Source: Bacteroidota bacterium
GTDB taxonomy: Bacteria > Bacteroidota > Ignavibacteria > T3Sed10-11
DNA: 16,918 bases
Assembly (NCBI GenBank): GCA_007128495.1
Contig: SKXH01000140.1
Coordinates: 1 to 16,918 of the forward strand
Direction of reading: 5' to 3'
This document shows positions 1 to 7,762 of this stretch, one piece after another (the first letter of the stretch is position 1; every line of letters starts with the position of its first letter). Below the pieces are notes generated by a model. That model ran no database searches. It saw nothing but the letters and a program-made list of their open reading frames with translations, and was not told where the DNA came from. Made by a program: the position numbers and the translations under genes.

Positions 1-2388
1 ACCACTCCCGCGAATCTGGTTTTCATCCAGCAGCCGGAGGATACACAGGCAGGTCAAACACTCCCGGATATTATAGTCGAAGTCCGCGATGAAAATGATA
101 ATATCACAACAAGTTTCGACGATCAAGTTTCTATAAACATCGAGGACGGTCCGGATAATGCGTCGCTATCGGGAACAACTACACAAACTGCATTCGACGG
201 TGTTGTTACCTTCGAAAATCTTGTAATCAATACTGCCGGTGAAGATTATACGCTCGGAGTATCTGCAGCAGGCCTTACCGATGCAATAAGCGATGCGTTT
301 TCTATCCTTGCAGCCGATCCCGCTGTTATCGAACAAATATCGGGTGACGGACAGGAGGGGCTCATCAATACAGAACTTGATGAGCAGTTTGTAATCAGAG
401 TACTTGATGAGTTTGACAACCCCGTAAACGGTGTCACTGTTGATTTTGAAATTACGGGAACACCCGGCGGTGCTACCGGACAGAGTTTGAGCGATGAGGT
501 AGCTGTTACCAATTCCCTCGGTGAATCAAGCACATTGTTAACTATTGGTAACCGGAGCGGAACATATACCGTAACCGCTGAACTATCGACTGTAGGTAAT
601 GTAGACTTCAGTGCGACTGTCGGAACTGTCGAAATTTCCGGTGAAGTAACCGAAGCAGGAGAAGGACTCGCAGATGTTACGGTGGCTGCGACATGGGATG
701 GATTCAGCCAATCAACAGACACAGACCTTGATGGTACATACATAATTATGGGGATTCCCCGGGGCGCAATCGAGATCAACGTCACCCCATCGAAAGAAGG
801 TTTTCACTTTGAACCTGAGGATACTGTTATAATCGGTCCGGTAGTGGGTGATATTTCTAATGTAAACTTCATAACAACACCACCATTCGCACCGGAACTG
901 GATGCTCCGCAGGATAATGCCGTCGATCTTCCGGCATCCCTAACAGTAGAGTGGAGTGAAACGGAACGTGCGGATTATTACGGTCTTCAGGTATCGGAAA
1001 CAGAGGATTTCAGTGCCGGAATAATAGTCGATGAAACGGATATAGAAACCACCTCGTATGAGATCGACGATCTCGAACACGGAGAAACATACTTCTGGCG
1101 TGTTAATGCAGTGAATCCGAGCGGAACCGGTAATTGGTCAGAAGTGTGGAGCTTTGCCATCGTTCCGACGACAACGCACCTTATCTCTCTCCAGCCGGGA
1201 TGGAATATGGTATCAAGCTATATTGAGCCGCTGGACGACTCGGCATCGGATATATTCGGCGATTTAGATAACCTTATCCTTGCAAAAAATGGAGACGGTG
1301 ACATATACGGTTTCGATATCGACGACATCGAAGAATGGAACTATGCAGAGGGTTACCAGCTCTATTTACATCCGGACTCTGATATTATGGAGATATACGG
1401 AATCGAGCTCAATCCCGAATCTACCACAATAGAATTACAGTCCGGCTGGAATTTAACAGGATACATGAGAAACAGTGAAATGCATGTTGTCGAAGCTCTG
1501 GAAACAATTGAAGATAATTTAATTATTGCGAAAAACGGAGCCGGGCAAGTATATATACCGGCGGGAGTTGTGGGTGAAGATATGATTATCACGATGGAAG
1601 ATGAAGCCATGAAACCCGGCGAAGGATATCAGATCTTTGCATCGGAAAGCAGTGAATTAATCTATCCCTCCAACGACACCGAAACCCGGCAACATACCGC
1701 ACAGGAAGACGTCAGAGAACGATCACAAATAAATGCTGCCGCACAACCGACACAATATGTAATCGATAAAAACACCGGCAGTAATGCCATATTAATTATT
1801 GAATCCGTAGATCTGCGGGAAGGTGATGAATTAAGTGTTTGGACCGAAAACGATATTTTAGCCGGCAGTGGGGTTGCACAGGCAAACGGAAAAGCGGTTA
1901 TAACCGTCTGGGGTGATGACGAACTGAACGAAGACTCGATCAACGGAGCGCTGAACGGTGAATCCTTAACATTAAAGGGATGGTTATCCGGAATTGAACG
2001 GGAAACCGAAATTGCCATTGTAAATGTTAAAGATATTATTAATAATAAAGACCTCGGTGAAAATTTATCGTATAACCGGGACGATGTCCTGCATATTACA
2101 GTGGATATAAAAGACGAAATACCCGACAACTTTATGCTTGCTCAAAATTATCCGAACCCGTTTAATCCGTATACTACAATACAATACGGGATACCGGAGA
2201 ATACACACGTAGTGCTTGAGGTTTACAACGTACTCGGACAAAAAGTAAAGACTCTCGTTAATGAAGAACAACAAGCGGGCATCTATGAAGTTGTACTGGA
2301 CGGCTCAGGACATGCAAGCGGAACCTATTTCTACCGTTTACAGGCGGGCGATTTTGTCGAAGTAAAAAAATTAATATTGTTGAAATAA
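1..2388 (+). CDS. T9SS-sorted multidomain surface/secreted protein (5' end outside window)
   Basis: The frame is open from base 1 to the TAA at 2386-2388, giving 795 visible residues; the true start lies left of the window. Domains by visible residue: two Ig/invasin-like beta domains (about 1-105 and 106-208); a carboxypeptidase-regulatory-like beta sandwich (about 210-292, with the typical DLDGTY turn); a fibronectin III domain (295-388); two copies of a ~70-residue unit opening with PGWNMVS or SGWNLTG and containing LI(L/I)AKNG and EGYQ (395-459 and 478-547); a degenerate copy of the module found at the N-termini of the next two proteins (583-690); and a type A T9SS sorting domain (707-795) with NYPNPFNPYTT, VYNVLGQKV and the C-terminal KKLILLK. 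Family knowledge says such proteins cross the outer membrane by T9SS and lose this domain. Substrate or partner is unknown. It is first in view of the surface-protein operon. Confidence 0.9.
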   Translation, partial: TTPANLVFIQQPEDTQAGQTLPDIIVEVRDENDNITTSFDDQVSINIEDGPDNASLSGTTTQTAFDGVVTFENLVINTAGEDYTLGVSAAGLTDAISDAFSILAADPAVIEQISGDGQEGLINTELDEQFVIRVLDEFDNPVNGVTVDFEITGTPGGATGQSLSDEVAVTNSLGESSTLLTIGNRSGTYTVTAELSTVGNVDFSATVGTVEISGEVTEAGEGLADVTVAATWDGFSQSTDTDLDGTYIIMGIPRGAIEINVTPSKEGFHFEPEDTVIIGPVVGDISNVNFITTPPFAPELDAPQDNAVDLPASLTVEWSETERADYYGLQVSETEDFSAGIIVDETDIETTSYEIDDLEHGETYFWRVNAVNPSGTGNWSEVWSFAIVPTTTHLISLQPGWNMVSSYIEPLDDSASDIFGDLDNLILAKNGDGDIYGFDIDDIEEWNYAEGYQLYLHPDSDIMEIYGIELNPESTTIELQSGWNLTGYMRNSEMHVVEALETIEDNLIIAKNGAGQVYIPAGVVGEDMIITMEDEAMKPGEGYQIFASESSELIYPSNDTETRQHTAQEDVRERSQINAAAQPTQYVIDKNTGSNAILIIESVDLREGDELSVWTENDILAGSGVAQANGKAVITVWGDDELNEDSINGALNGESLTLKGWLSGIERETEIAIVNVKDIINNKDLGENLSYNRDDVLHITVDIKDEIPDNFMLAQNYPNPFNPYTTIQYGIPENTHVVLEVYNVLGQKVKTLVNEEQQAGIYEVVLDGSGHASGTYFYRLQAGDFVEVKKLILLK

Positions 2389-2397
2389 GGAAACTCT

Positions 2398-3162
2398 ATG
2401 CATAACAGTAACAGACTTTTTATATTCCTTATAATGTCCGTATTTGTAGTATTTCTCGGGTATTCAAATCCCGAAACAACATATTTTAATTATACAACAA
2501 ATACCGGAAATAATGCAACCATCACCCTTCAGAGGACCGCTGACATAACAGTCAACGGAGAACCGCTACAACAGGGAGATGAAATCGGAGTGTTTACCCC
2601 GGACTCCTTATGTGTTGGTGCAGTAGTGTGGAAGGATTCAAGTACGGCAATCACTGTCTGGGGTAACAATGATCAGACATCAGTAGTTGACGGTATAAAG
2701 CACGCAGAACAAATGCATTTCAGGATTTGGAAAAAGGACATTCGCACAGAGTTTTTACAAACAGATATAACCTTTTCAGATGAATCTCCGGCAACCGGCA
2801 GTGATACATACCAGGAAAATGGGATATATATCATCGAGTCTTTGGTAGCAGATATTGTCGTCAACATTTCTCAAAATGACATGAGAGATGTTATTCCGGA
2901 AACATTTTCATTGGAACAAAATTATCCAAATCCCTTCAATCCATCTACAACCATCGGATATGCAGTTCCGGAAGCCAACCACGTCCGCATTACTGTGTTC
3001 AACCTTGTCGGACAAAAAGTTGAGGAGATTGTAAACGGTTTTCACGCGGCGGGTAGGTACGAAGTTATATTCGAAGCCGATAGTTTTCCCAGCGGAGTAT
3101 ATCTGTACAGAATGGAAGCAGGGAATTTTGCTCAAACGAAAAAATTTATTTTGTTACAATAA
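2398..3162 (+). CDS. Short exported protein with T9SS type A sorting domain
   Basis: This encodes 254 aa. The ATG sits 7 nt after AAGGAAA and 9 nt after the previous stop. Residues 1-23 form a signal peptide with a long hydrophobic core. Residues about 26-150 are one compact module (NTGNNATITL, GDEIGVFT, LCVGAVVW, ITVWGNNDQT, DG), nearly collinear with the N-terminus of the next protein. Residues about 166-254 are the sorting domain, with NYPNPFNPSTT, VFNLVGQKV, PSGVYLYR and the C-terminal KKFILLQ. It is therefore little more than one module plus an export tag, the minimal form of the architecture in its two neighbours. The module's function is not known to me. The stop TAA shares its last base with the ATG of the next gene, so translation is probably coupled. 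Confidence 0.88.
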   Translation: MHNSNRLFIFLIMSVFVVFLGYSNPETTYFNYTTNTGNNATITLQRTADITVNGEPLQQGDEIGVFTPDSLCVGAVVWKDSSTAITVWGNNDQTSVVDGIKHAEQMHFRIWKKDIRTEFLQTDITFSDESPATGSDTYQENGIYIIESLVADIVVNISQNDMRDVIPETFSLEQNYPNPFNPSTTIGYAVPEANHVRITVFNLVGQKVEEIVNGFHAAGRYEVIFEADSFPSGVYLYRMEAGNFAQTKKFILLQ

Positions 3163-6038
3163 TGAAACCATTTGATTTTACATACAAGAGATTATTGATA
3201 TCGTGTCTCGGATTACTTTTTGCCACGGTTAACCTCATAAACGCAGATACACAGCATTTTCAATACACTTCAAATACCGGAAACAATGCTACAATAATAT
3301 TACCGAGCGCGCTTCAACCGGAGGTAGACGGCGAACCTCTTGTTCCCGGTGACGAGATTGGCGTTTTTACCGAAGACGGCCTCTGTGTAGGAGCTACTGT
3401 CTGGAGGGAAACGACACAATCGATTACCATTTGGGGAAATGACGAACAGACTGCCGAAAAAGACGGTATGGAGCACAATGATAGTATCTATTACCGTGTT
3501 TGGCGTCAGGCAACTGATATCGAATATAAAAACATTGAAGTAACCTATGACGATTCACAGGTTTTCTACCGCATCGACGGACGATATAGAATCGATGCAA
3601 TATACTCGCTCAGTTCCTTACAATCGTTTCCTGCCCCACCGGCGCCCAACCTCATCTCCCCCGAAGACGGCACGGAAAGTTTACAGCGAACCGTAGAGTT
3701 ACACTGGGGAGAAACGGTAAGGACAAACAGCTACAACCTGCAGGTAGCAACCGATGAGGATTTTTCTAACCTGATTGTTGACGAAGAGGAACTCACATCA
3801 ACATCATACGAAGTCACAAATCTCGAGTTCAGGACTACATACTACTGGCGCGCAAGCGGTACCAATCTCGCCGGTCGCGGCGAATGGTCAGAGGGCTGGA
3901 ATTTTTCAACACTCGATGTGCCCGATCCACCGGCACTGGTGTCACCGGAAGACGATGACGAGAATCTCCCGACTACCCTGGAATTTCACTGGAATGAAAC
4001 TGAAGAAACCGATCACTACACGTTACAAATTGCAACGGATGCCGGCTTCTCAGGTACTGTCGTCGATGTAGAGGAGATCACGGAAACGTCTTATGAAGTA
4101 ACCGGCCTTGAATATGAAACTACTTACTATTGGAGAGTGAGCGGCTCAAATGCTGCAGGACGAGGTGAGTGGTCAGATGTATGGCAATTTGCAACCCTCG
4201 ATGTTCCCACGGCCCCCGAACTTGTGCTGCCCGAGGACGGGGCAGACAATGTCCCGGTGAACTTTGAATTTCAGTGGAGTGAAACCGAGCGAACCGATCA
4301 CTATACATTACAGATAGCAACAGATACTGACTTTTCCAATATTGTGATCAATGTATCTGAGATTGCATCAACTTCCTATCAGGTAAACGGACTCGAATAC
4401 GAAACTACTTATTACTGGAGGGTGAGCGGTACGAATGCAGCAGGACAAGGAGCATGGTCCGAAGTATGGCAGTTTTTTACTCCCGATATTTTTATAAGAA
4501 TCACTAAACCCAACTCCTCAACATTCTGGAAGGTTGATGATACCGAAACAATTGAATGGCAAGAACGGGGTGTAGACGAAATAACTATCGAGTACTCTGT
4601 GAATGACGCGTCTGACTGGGAAGTTATCGAGGAATCGTATGATGCTTCCGCCGGAAGTTATGAATGGACTTTACCGGCAACTCCGTCGATTGAAACGCAA
4701 CTCCGGTTGACCAGCAACCAAGATGAAAACGTTAACGCGGTTAGTCCCAGGTTTACGATCTATCCGCGCCAAATACCACTCGGACACTCATTGAACTTTG
4801 GCGATCCGGGAGAGATGACAAGTTACCGGATGGTTGGTTTACCCGGCGATAACGATGTATCGCTTGCATCGGTAATGGGCGGTAACGCCGGTTCCGACTG
4901 GACGGCATTCCACGATGACGGCAGCGACGAAGATTATCTGATCGAATACAACGGCTCGGATACATTTAACTTCCGCCCCGGCCGGGGATACTGGATACTC
5001 AGCCGGAATGGTTTTAATTACGATAGTGAAGCAGATGCCGTTGAACTTAACTCCGGAAACGCATTCGATATCCCCCTGCATACCGGATGGAATATTATCT
5101 CGAACCCGTTCGAGCTGCCGGTATCATGGGATGAAGTCACCGCTCAAAACGATATTACTCAACCGATCTGGGCGTATAGCGGCTCATTCAATCAACAAGA
5201 TATTATGGAACCGTTCCAGGGATATTATCTCTACAATGATGAAGAACTTGAATCGTTGTCAATACCGTATCCGGTCGGAGGAGGTACCCCGAAGCGTGCA
5301 CCCGGTCACCCGGCTATTGCGCAACAACTAACAATATCGGTAGAAAAAGATGATATTACTTTTTCCGACATTGCTGTCGGCATCGCCGAGGAATACAACG
5401 AACAATTAGAACGCCATACGGTGTATGCGCCTCCTCCCGATTTCGAAAAAGCAAGTATACGGTTGAGTGACGGGCGTGTTCATACCGAATATAAAAATCC
5501 ATCAAACGACGGCTACACTATTGAATTCACCGTTTCGATGCCGGCGGACGAGGCATTTACCCTACATTTTGAGGGAACCGATTCGTTTGTGGATCAACAA
5601 ATCAAACTCGTAAATAAAAACTCGGGTAAGATTATTAAACCGGTATCCAACAACAACTATACAATTTCTTCGGAGACAGGTAAAGAACAGTATCAACTTC
5701 TCATCGGCACCGAAGAGTACGTGCAGGATAAAGGATCTACCTTGATCCCTGCAGAGTTGACGCTATCACAAAACTATCCAAACCCGTTCAATCCGGTAAC
5801 AACGATAGAATATAGTATACCGCAAGAAAAAGGGAACGCGTTTGTTACTCTTGAGGTTTACAATACACTCGGTCAGCGCGTGCGGACGCTAGTTGCAACA
5901 CGTCAACCGGCGGGTTTTTATACCGTTCAATGGGATGCACAGAACGATACCGACCAAACCGTTCCGAGCGGCTTATATATTTACAGATTACAGGCAGGAA
6001 CAACGATATTTACAAAACGTATGATCTATTTAAAATAA
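3162..6038 (+). CDS. Large T9SS-sorted protein with three fibronectin III repeats
   Basis: This encodes 958 aa; the start ATG overlaps the previous stop by one base. Order of parts: signal peptide (1-28); the NTGNNA/GDEIGVFT module shared with the upstream gene (31-150); three fibronectin III domains of exactly 95-residue period (about 160-445), each with a YYWR.SG.N.AG motif; an Ig-like domain (about 446-540) opening with ITKPNSSTFW; a region with two GYW/GYY segments and HTGWNIISNPFELP (about 545-705), related to the GWN units of the first gene; a linker; and the T9SS type A sorting domain (861-958) with NYPNPFNPVTT and the C-terminal TKRMIYLK. Fibronectin III arrays usually mediate adhesion or act as spacers. 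No catalytic motif is visible, so a structural or adhesive surface role is inferred. Confidence 0.9.
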   Translation: MKPFDFTYKRLLISCLGLLFATVNLINADTQHFQYTSNTGNNATIILPSALQPEVDGEPLVPGDEIGVFTEDGLCVGATVWRETTQSITIWGNDEQTAEKDGMEHNDSIYYRVWRQATDIEYKNIEVTYDDSQVFYRIDGRYRIDAIYSLSSLQSFPAPPAPNLISPEDGTESLQRTVELHWGETVRTNSYNLQVATDEDFSNLIVDEEELTSTSYEVTNLEFRTTYYWRASGTNLAGRGEWSEGWNFSTLDVPDPPALVSPEDDDENLPTTLEFHWNETEETDHYTLQIATDAGFSGTVVDVEEITETSYEVTGLEYETTYYWRVSGSNAAGRGEWSDVWQFATLDVPTAPELVLPEDGADNVPVNFEFQWSETERTDHYTLQIATDTDFSNIVINVSEIASTSYQVNGLEYETTYYWRVSGTNAAGQGAWSEVWQFFTPDIFIRITKPNSSTFWKVDDTETIEWQERGVDEITIEYSVNDASDWEVIEESYDASAGSYEWTLPATPSIETQLRLTSNQDENVNAVSPRFTIYPRQIPLGHSLNFGDPGEMTSYRMVGLPGDNDVSLASVMGGNAGSDWTAFHDDGSDEDYLIEYNGSDTFNFRPGRGYWILSRNGFNYDSEADAVELNSGNAFDIPLHTGWNIISNPFELPVSWDEVTAQNDITQPIWAYSGSFNQQDIMEPFQGYYLYNDEELESLSIPYPVGGGTPKRAPGHPAIAQQLTISVEKDDITFSDIAVGIAEEYNEQLERHTVYAPPPDFEKASIRLSDGRVHTEYKNPSNDGYTIEFTVSMPADEAFTLHFEGTDSFVDQQIKLVNKNSGKIIKPVSNNNYTISSETGKEQYQLLIGTEEYVQDKGSTLIPAELTLSQNYPNPFNPVTTIEYSIPQEKGNAFVTLEVYNTLGQRVRTLVATRQPAGFYTVQWDAQNDTDQTVPSGLYIYRLQAGTTIFTKRMIYLK
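3639..4493 (+). repeat. Three tandem 285-bp repeats encoding fibronectin III domains
   Basis: Equivalent leucines at the start of each unit fall at 3651, 3936 and 4221, an exact 285-bp (95-codon) period. Units 2 and 3 are the most alike, sharing long DNA stretches around GAAACTACTTA, GTGAGCGG and GCAGGAC; unit 1 is more diverged. This pattern suggests a relatively recent duplication of one unit and could allow copy-number change by recombination. Confidence 0.8.
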
Positions 6039-6042
6039 CGAT

Positions 6043-6540
6043 ATGAAAAAATCTATCATAAGATCCATAAGCTGTATATTAATCATCTGCCTATTACTTC
6101 CCGCGCAGGGATTCGGCGATGAGGAAAAGATACGCTATATATCGGTACAGGCCGACGGTCCCGTAATTGAAATACGCTACGACCTTCTACCCGGGCGTGA
6201 AGACAAGAAATACACCGTTACAATAGAAATTTCAGATGACGGCGGACGAACTTACGACGTCGAGCCATATATGATCACGGGAGATCTCGGACGCGATATA
6301 ATTCCCGGAAGACACAAGCGTATCGTCTGGATGATAGAACGGGAATTTCCCAACGGGTTGGATCTTGACCGGTATGAATTCCGCATAACCGCTAATCAGC
6401 AAGGAATAGGCCGTAATCTTCTATATATCTTAGCGGGTGCGGTAGTAGCCGGCGGCAGTACCGCAGCATATTTTATTTTTGGCGGCGACGATGAAGACGA
6501 CCCATTCCCGACACCGCCGGGCAGACCGCCTCTCGAATAA
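6043..6540 (+). CDS. Small exported, membrane-anchored protein of unknown function
   Basis: This encodes 165 aa and starts 4 nt after the previous stop. Residues 1-25 form a signal peptide. Residues 28-117 form a beta-rich domain with a recognisable motif series: IEISDDGGRTY, then GDLGRDIIPGRHKRIVW, then LDLDRYEFRI. I have seen this series in FCB-group proteins but cannot attach a function to it. Residues about 125-147 are a glycine/alanine-rich transmembrane segment, followed by an acidic stretch (DDEDD) and a proline-rich tail (to residue 165). It lacks a T9SS sorting domain, unlike the three genes before it, so it is more likely an anchored assembly or accessory partner than secreted cargo. 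That role is inferred from operon position only. Confidence 0.8.
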   Translation: MKKSIIRSISCILIICLLLPAQGFGDEEKIRYISVQADGPVIEIRYDLLPGREDKKYTVTIEISDDGGRTYDVEPYMITGDLGRDIIPGRHKRIVWMIEREFPNGLDLDRYEFRITANQQGIGRNLLYILAGAVVAGGSTAAYFIFGGDDEDDPFPTPPGRPPLE

Positions 6541-6566
6541 TCAATATAACTTATAAATGCATAAAG

Positions 6567-7640
6567 ATGAAAACATTCAATCTCATACTATACTCGACTT
6601 GTATTATCCTTCTCTCCAGTATCTTAATCGAAAACGTACTCGCACAAGTTGAAGCACTGTCGATACCGGATGAGGCCGAGCGAAACTATTCGCGGATATT
6701 CCATAACTACGATGACGCTCAACAAAAAACGGAGATGCTCGAACAGCGCTGGCTTGAGAGCGGTGCGTGGGGAAATCACCGGCGAACAACGTACGAGTAT
6801 GAAGATGACGGCGGAACCGTCATCACCCGTGTTCAGTTCTGGCAAAACGGTCGATGGAATAACGCTTCTCGTGAAGTTGAAACCTATAACGCCAACAATA
6901 ATCTGACCTCCCGTACGCGCGAACAATGGAGCAGACAAAATGAATGGATACCCAAACAACGGGATGTTTATACCTACGACGACGAAGAACGCAAAATTGA
7001 ATGGCAAAACCGGCTGCGTAACGATGACGATAACTGGATTTATAACTGGAGATTTACTTACAGTTACGCTGAAGGTGATACTATAACCGGAATTACATAT
7101 GAAGAATGGACCCGAAACGGCTGGGACGCCATGCGGCAAATCGAAGACGAATACGATAACAATAAGCGTACCGAAAGAATCATCTATGAATCACAACGCG
7201 GCAGACGAACTCCCGATAAATCATATCAATATGAGTATGATGAAGCGAGCGGAGAGCTGACACGACAGTTAACCCGCAGATGGACGGGTAATGCCTGGAC
7301 GGATATTGAAGAAGAACTGTATTCATACGATGAAGAAGGCAGAGTGATCGAAACCGAATACCGGGAACTCCAGAACGGAGTTACCGGGCAACTTATTGCA
7401 CGCGAAATAGTTGAATACAACGATGATGAGAACAATACGGTCGAGCGCATTCGTCTGGAGCGAACGGCGGACGGAGAGATAGAAGAGGCATGGCGATATG
7501 TATACACTTACGATTTCAGGGGATATAATACGGTGAAATCTTTCTATATATTTCAGGATGATGGCTGGATTGAACAAGTCCGCACAACATACACCTACGA
7601 TGTATACGGAAACCGAACATCAATCATTACACAGAAATAA
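6567..7640 (+). CDS. Exported protein made of ten ~30-residue Tyr/Trp-rich repeats
   Basis: This encodes 357 aa with a signal peptide ending near VLAQ (26-27). From residue ~62 to the C-terminus I count ten degenerate units of 29-31 residues. The pattern is W-x(2-3)-NGxW, then a basic/acidic strand, then Y-x-YD-x(2)-GxxT or similar (for example YTYDDEERK, YEYDEASGE, YSYDEEGR, YTYDVYGNRT). This resembles the YD/RHS-type hairpin repeats that build extended beta spirals or shells, but RHS core and toxin motifs are absent, so I do not call it an RHS toxin. It is last in the tight plus-strand run (26 nt after the previous gene) and lacks a T9SS domain. Its site may be periplasm or outer surface. 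No strong ribosome binding site precedes the ATG. Confidence 0.8.
   Translation: MKTFNLILYSTCIILLSSILIENVLAQVEALSIPDEAERNYSRIFHNYDDAQQKTEMLEQRWLESGAWGNHRRTTYEYEDDGGTVITRVQFWQNGRWNNASREVETYNANNNLTSRTREQWSRQNEWIPKQRDVYTYDDEERKIEWQNRLRNDDDNWIYNWRFTYSYAEGDTITGITYEEWTRNGWDAMRQIEDEYDNNKRTERIIYESQRGRRTPDKSYQYEYDEASGELTRQLTRRWTGNAWTDIEEELYSYDEEGRVIETEYRELQNGVTGQLIAREIVEYNDDENNTVERIRLERTADGEIEEAWRYVYTYDFRGYNTVKSFYIFQDDGWIEQVRTTYTYDVYGNRTSIITQK
6750..7637 (+). repeat. Ten degenerate ~90-bp coding repeats (Y-x-YD type)
   Basis: The encoded units begin at about residues 62, 91, 120, 149, 180, 209, 238, 267, 298 and 328 of the 357-aa protein. They are clear at protein level but much diverged at DNA level, so this is an old expansion, unlike the fresher fibronectin III repeats upstream. 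Confidence 0.65.
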
Positions 7641-7762
7641 ATTGTAATGTTCACATTATCCCTTTTATCAACTCTATACTATCAACCCCGCATTGATGCC
7701 TGACGCGGCAGTACAACACAACCCGTACTTTAATTCTGATAAATCATTTACGGTAATCTTCA
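7641..7762. other. Intergenic spacer between the surface operon and the oxidoreductase gene
   Basis: This 122-bp spacer holds a small AT-rich inverted repeat (TAATGT-TC-ACATTA, starting about 7645) and a weak CCGC/GCGG pairing near 7690-7710. Neither is followed by a T-run, so I do not call a terminator. The oxidoreductase gene could be read through from upstream or have its own promoter; no convincing promoter is seen. Confidence 0.4.

Noticed and set aside
246..785. Minus-strand 179-codon frame
   Set aside because: It is the Ser/Thr/Val-rich shadow of the first T9SS gene, whose frame is open from base 1.
3775..5331. Plus-strand frames inside the fibronectin III gene
   Set aside because: They overlap the 958-codon gene in another frame and have no signal, RBS or domain.
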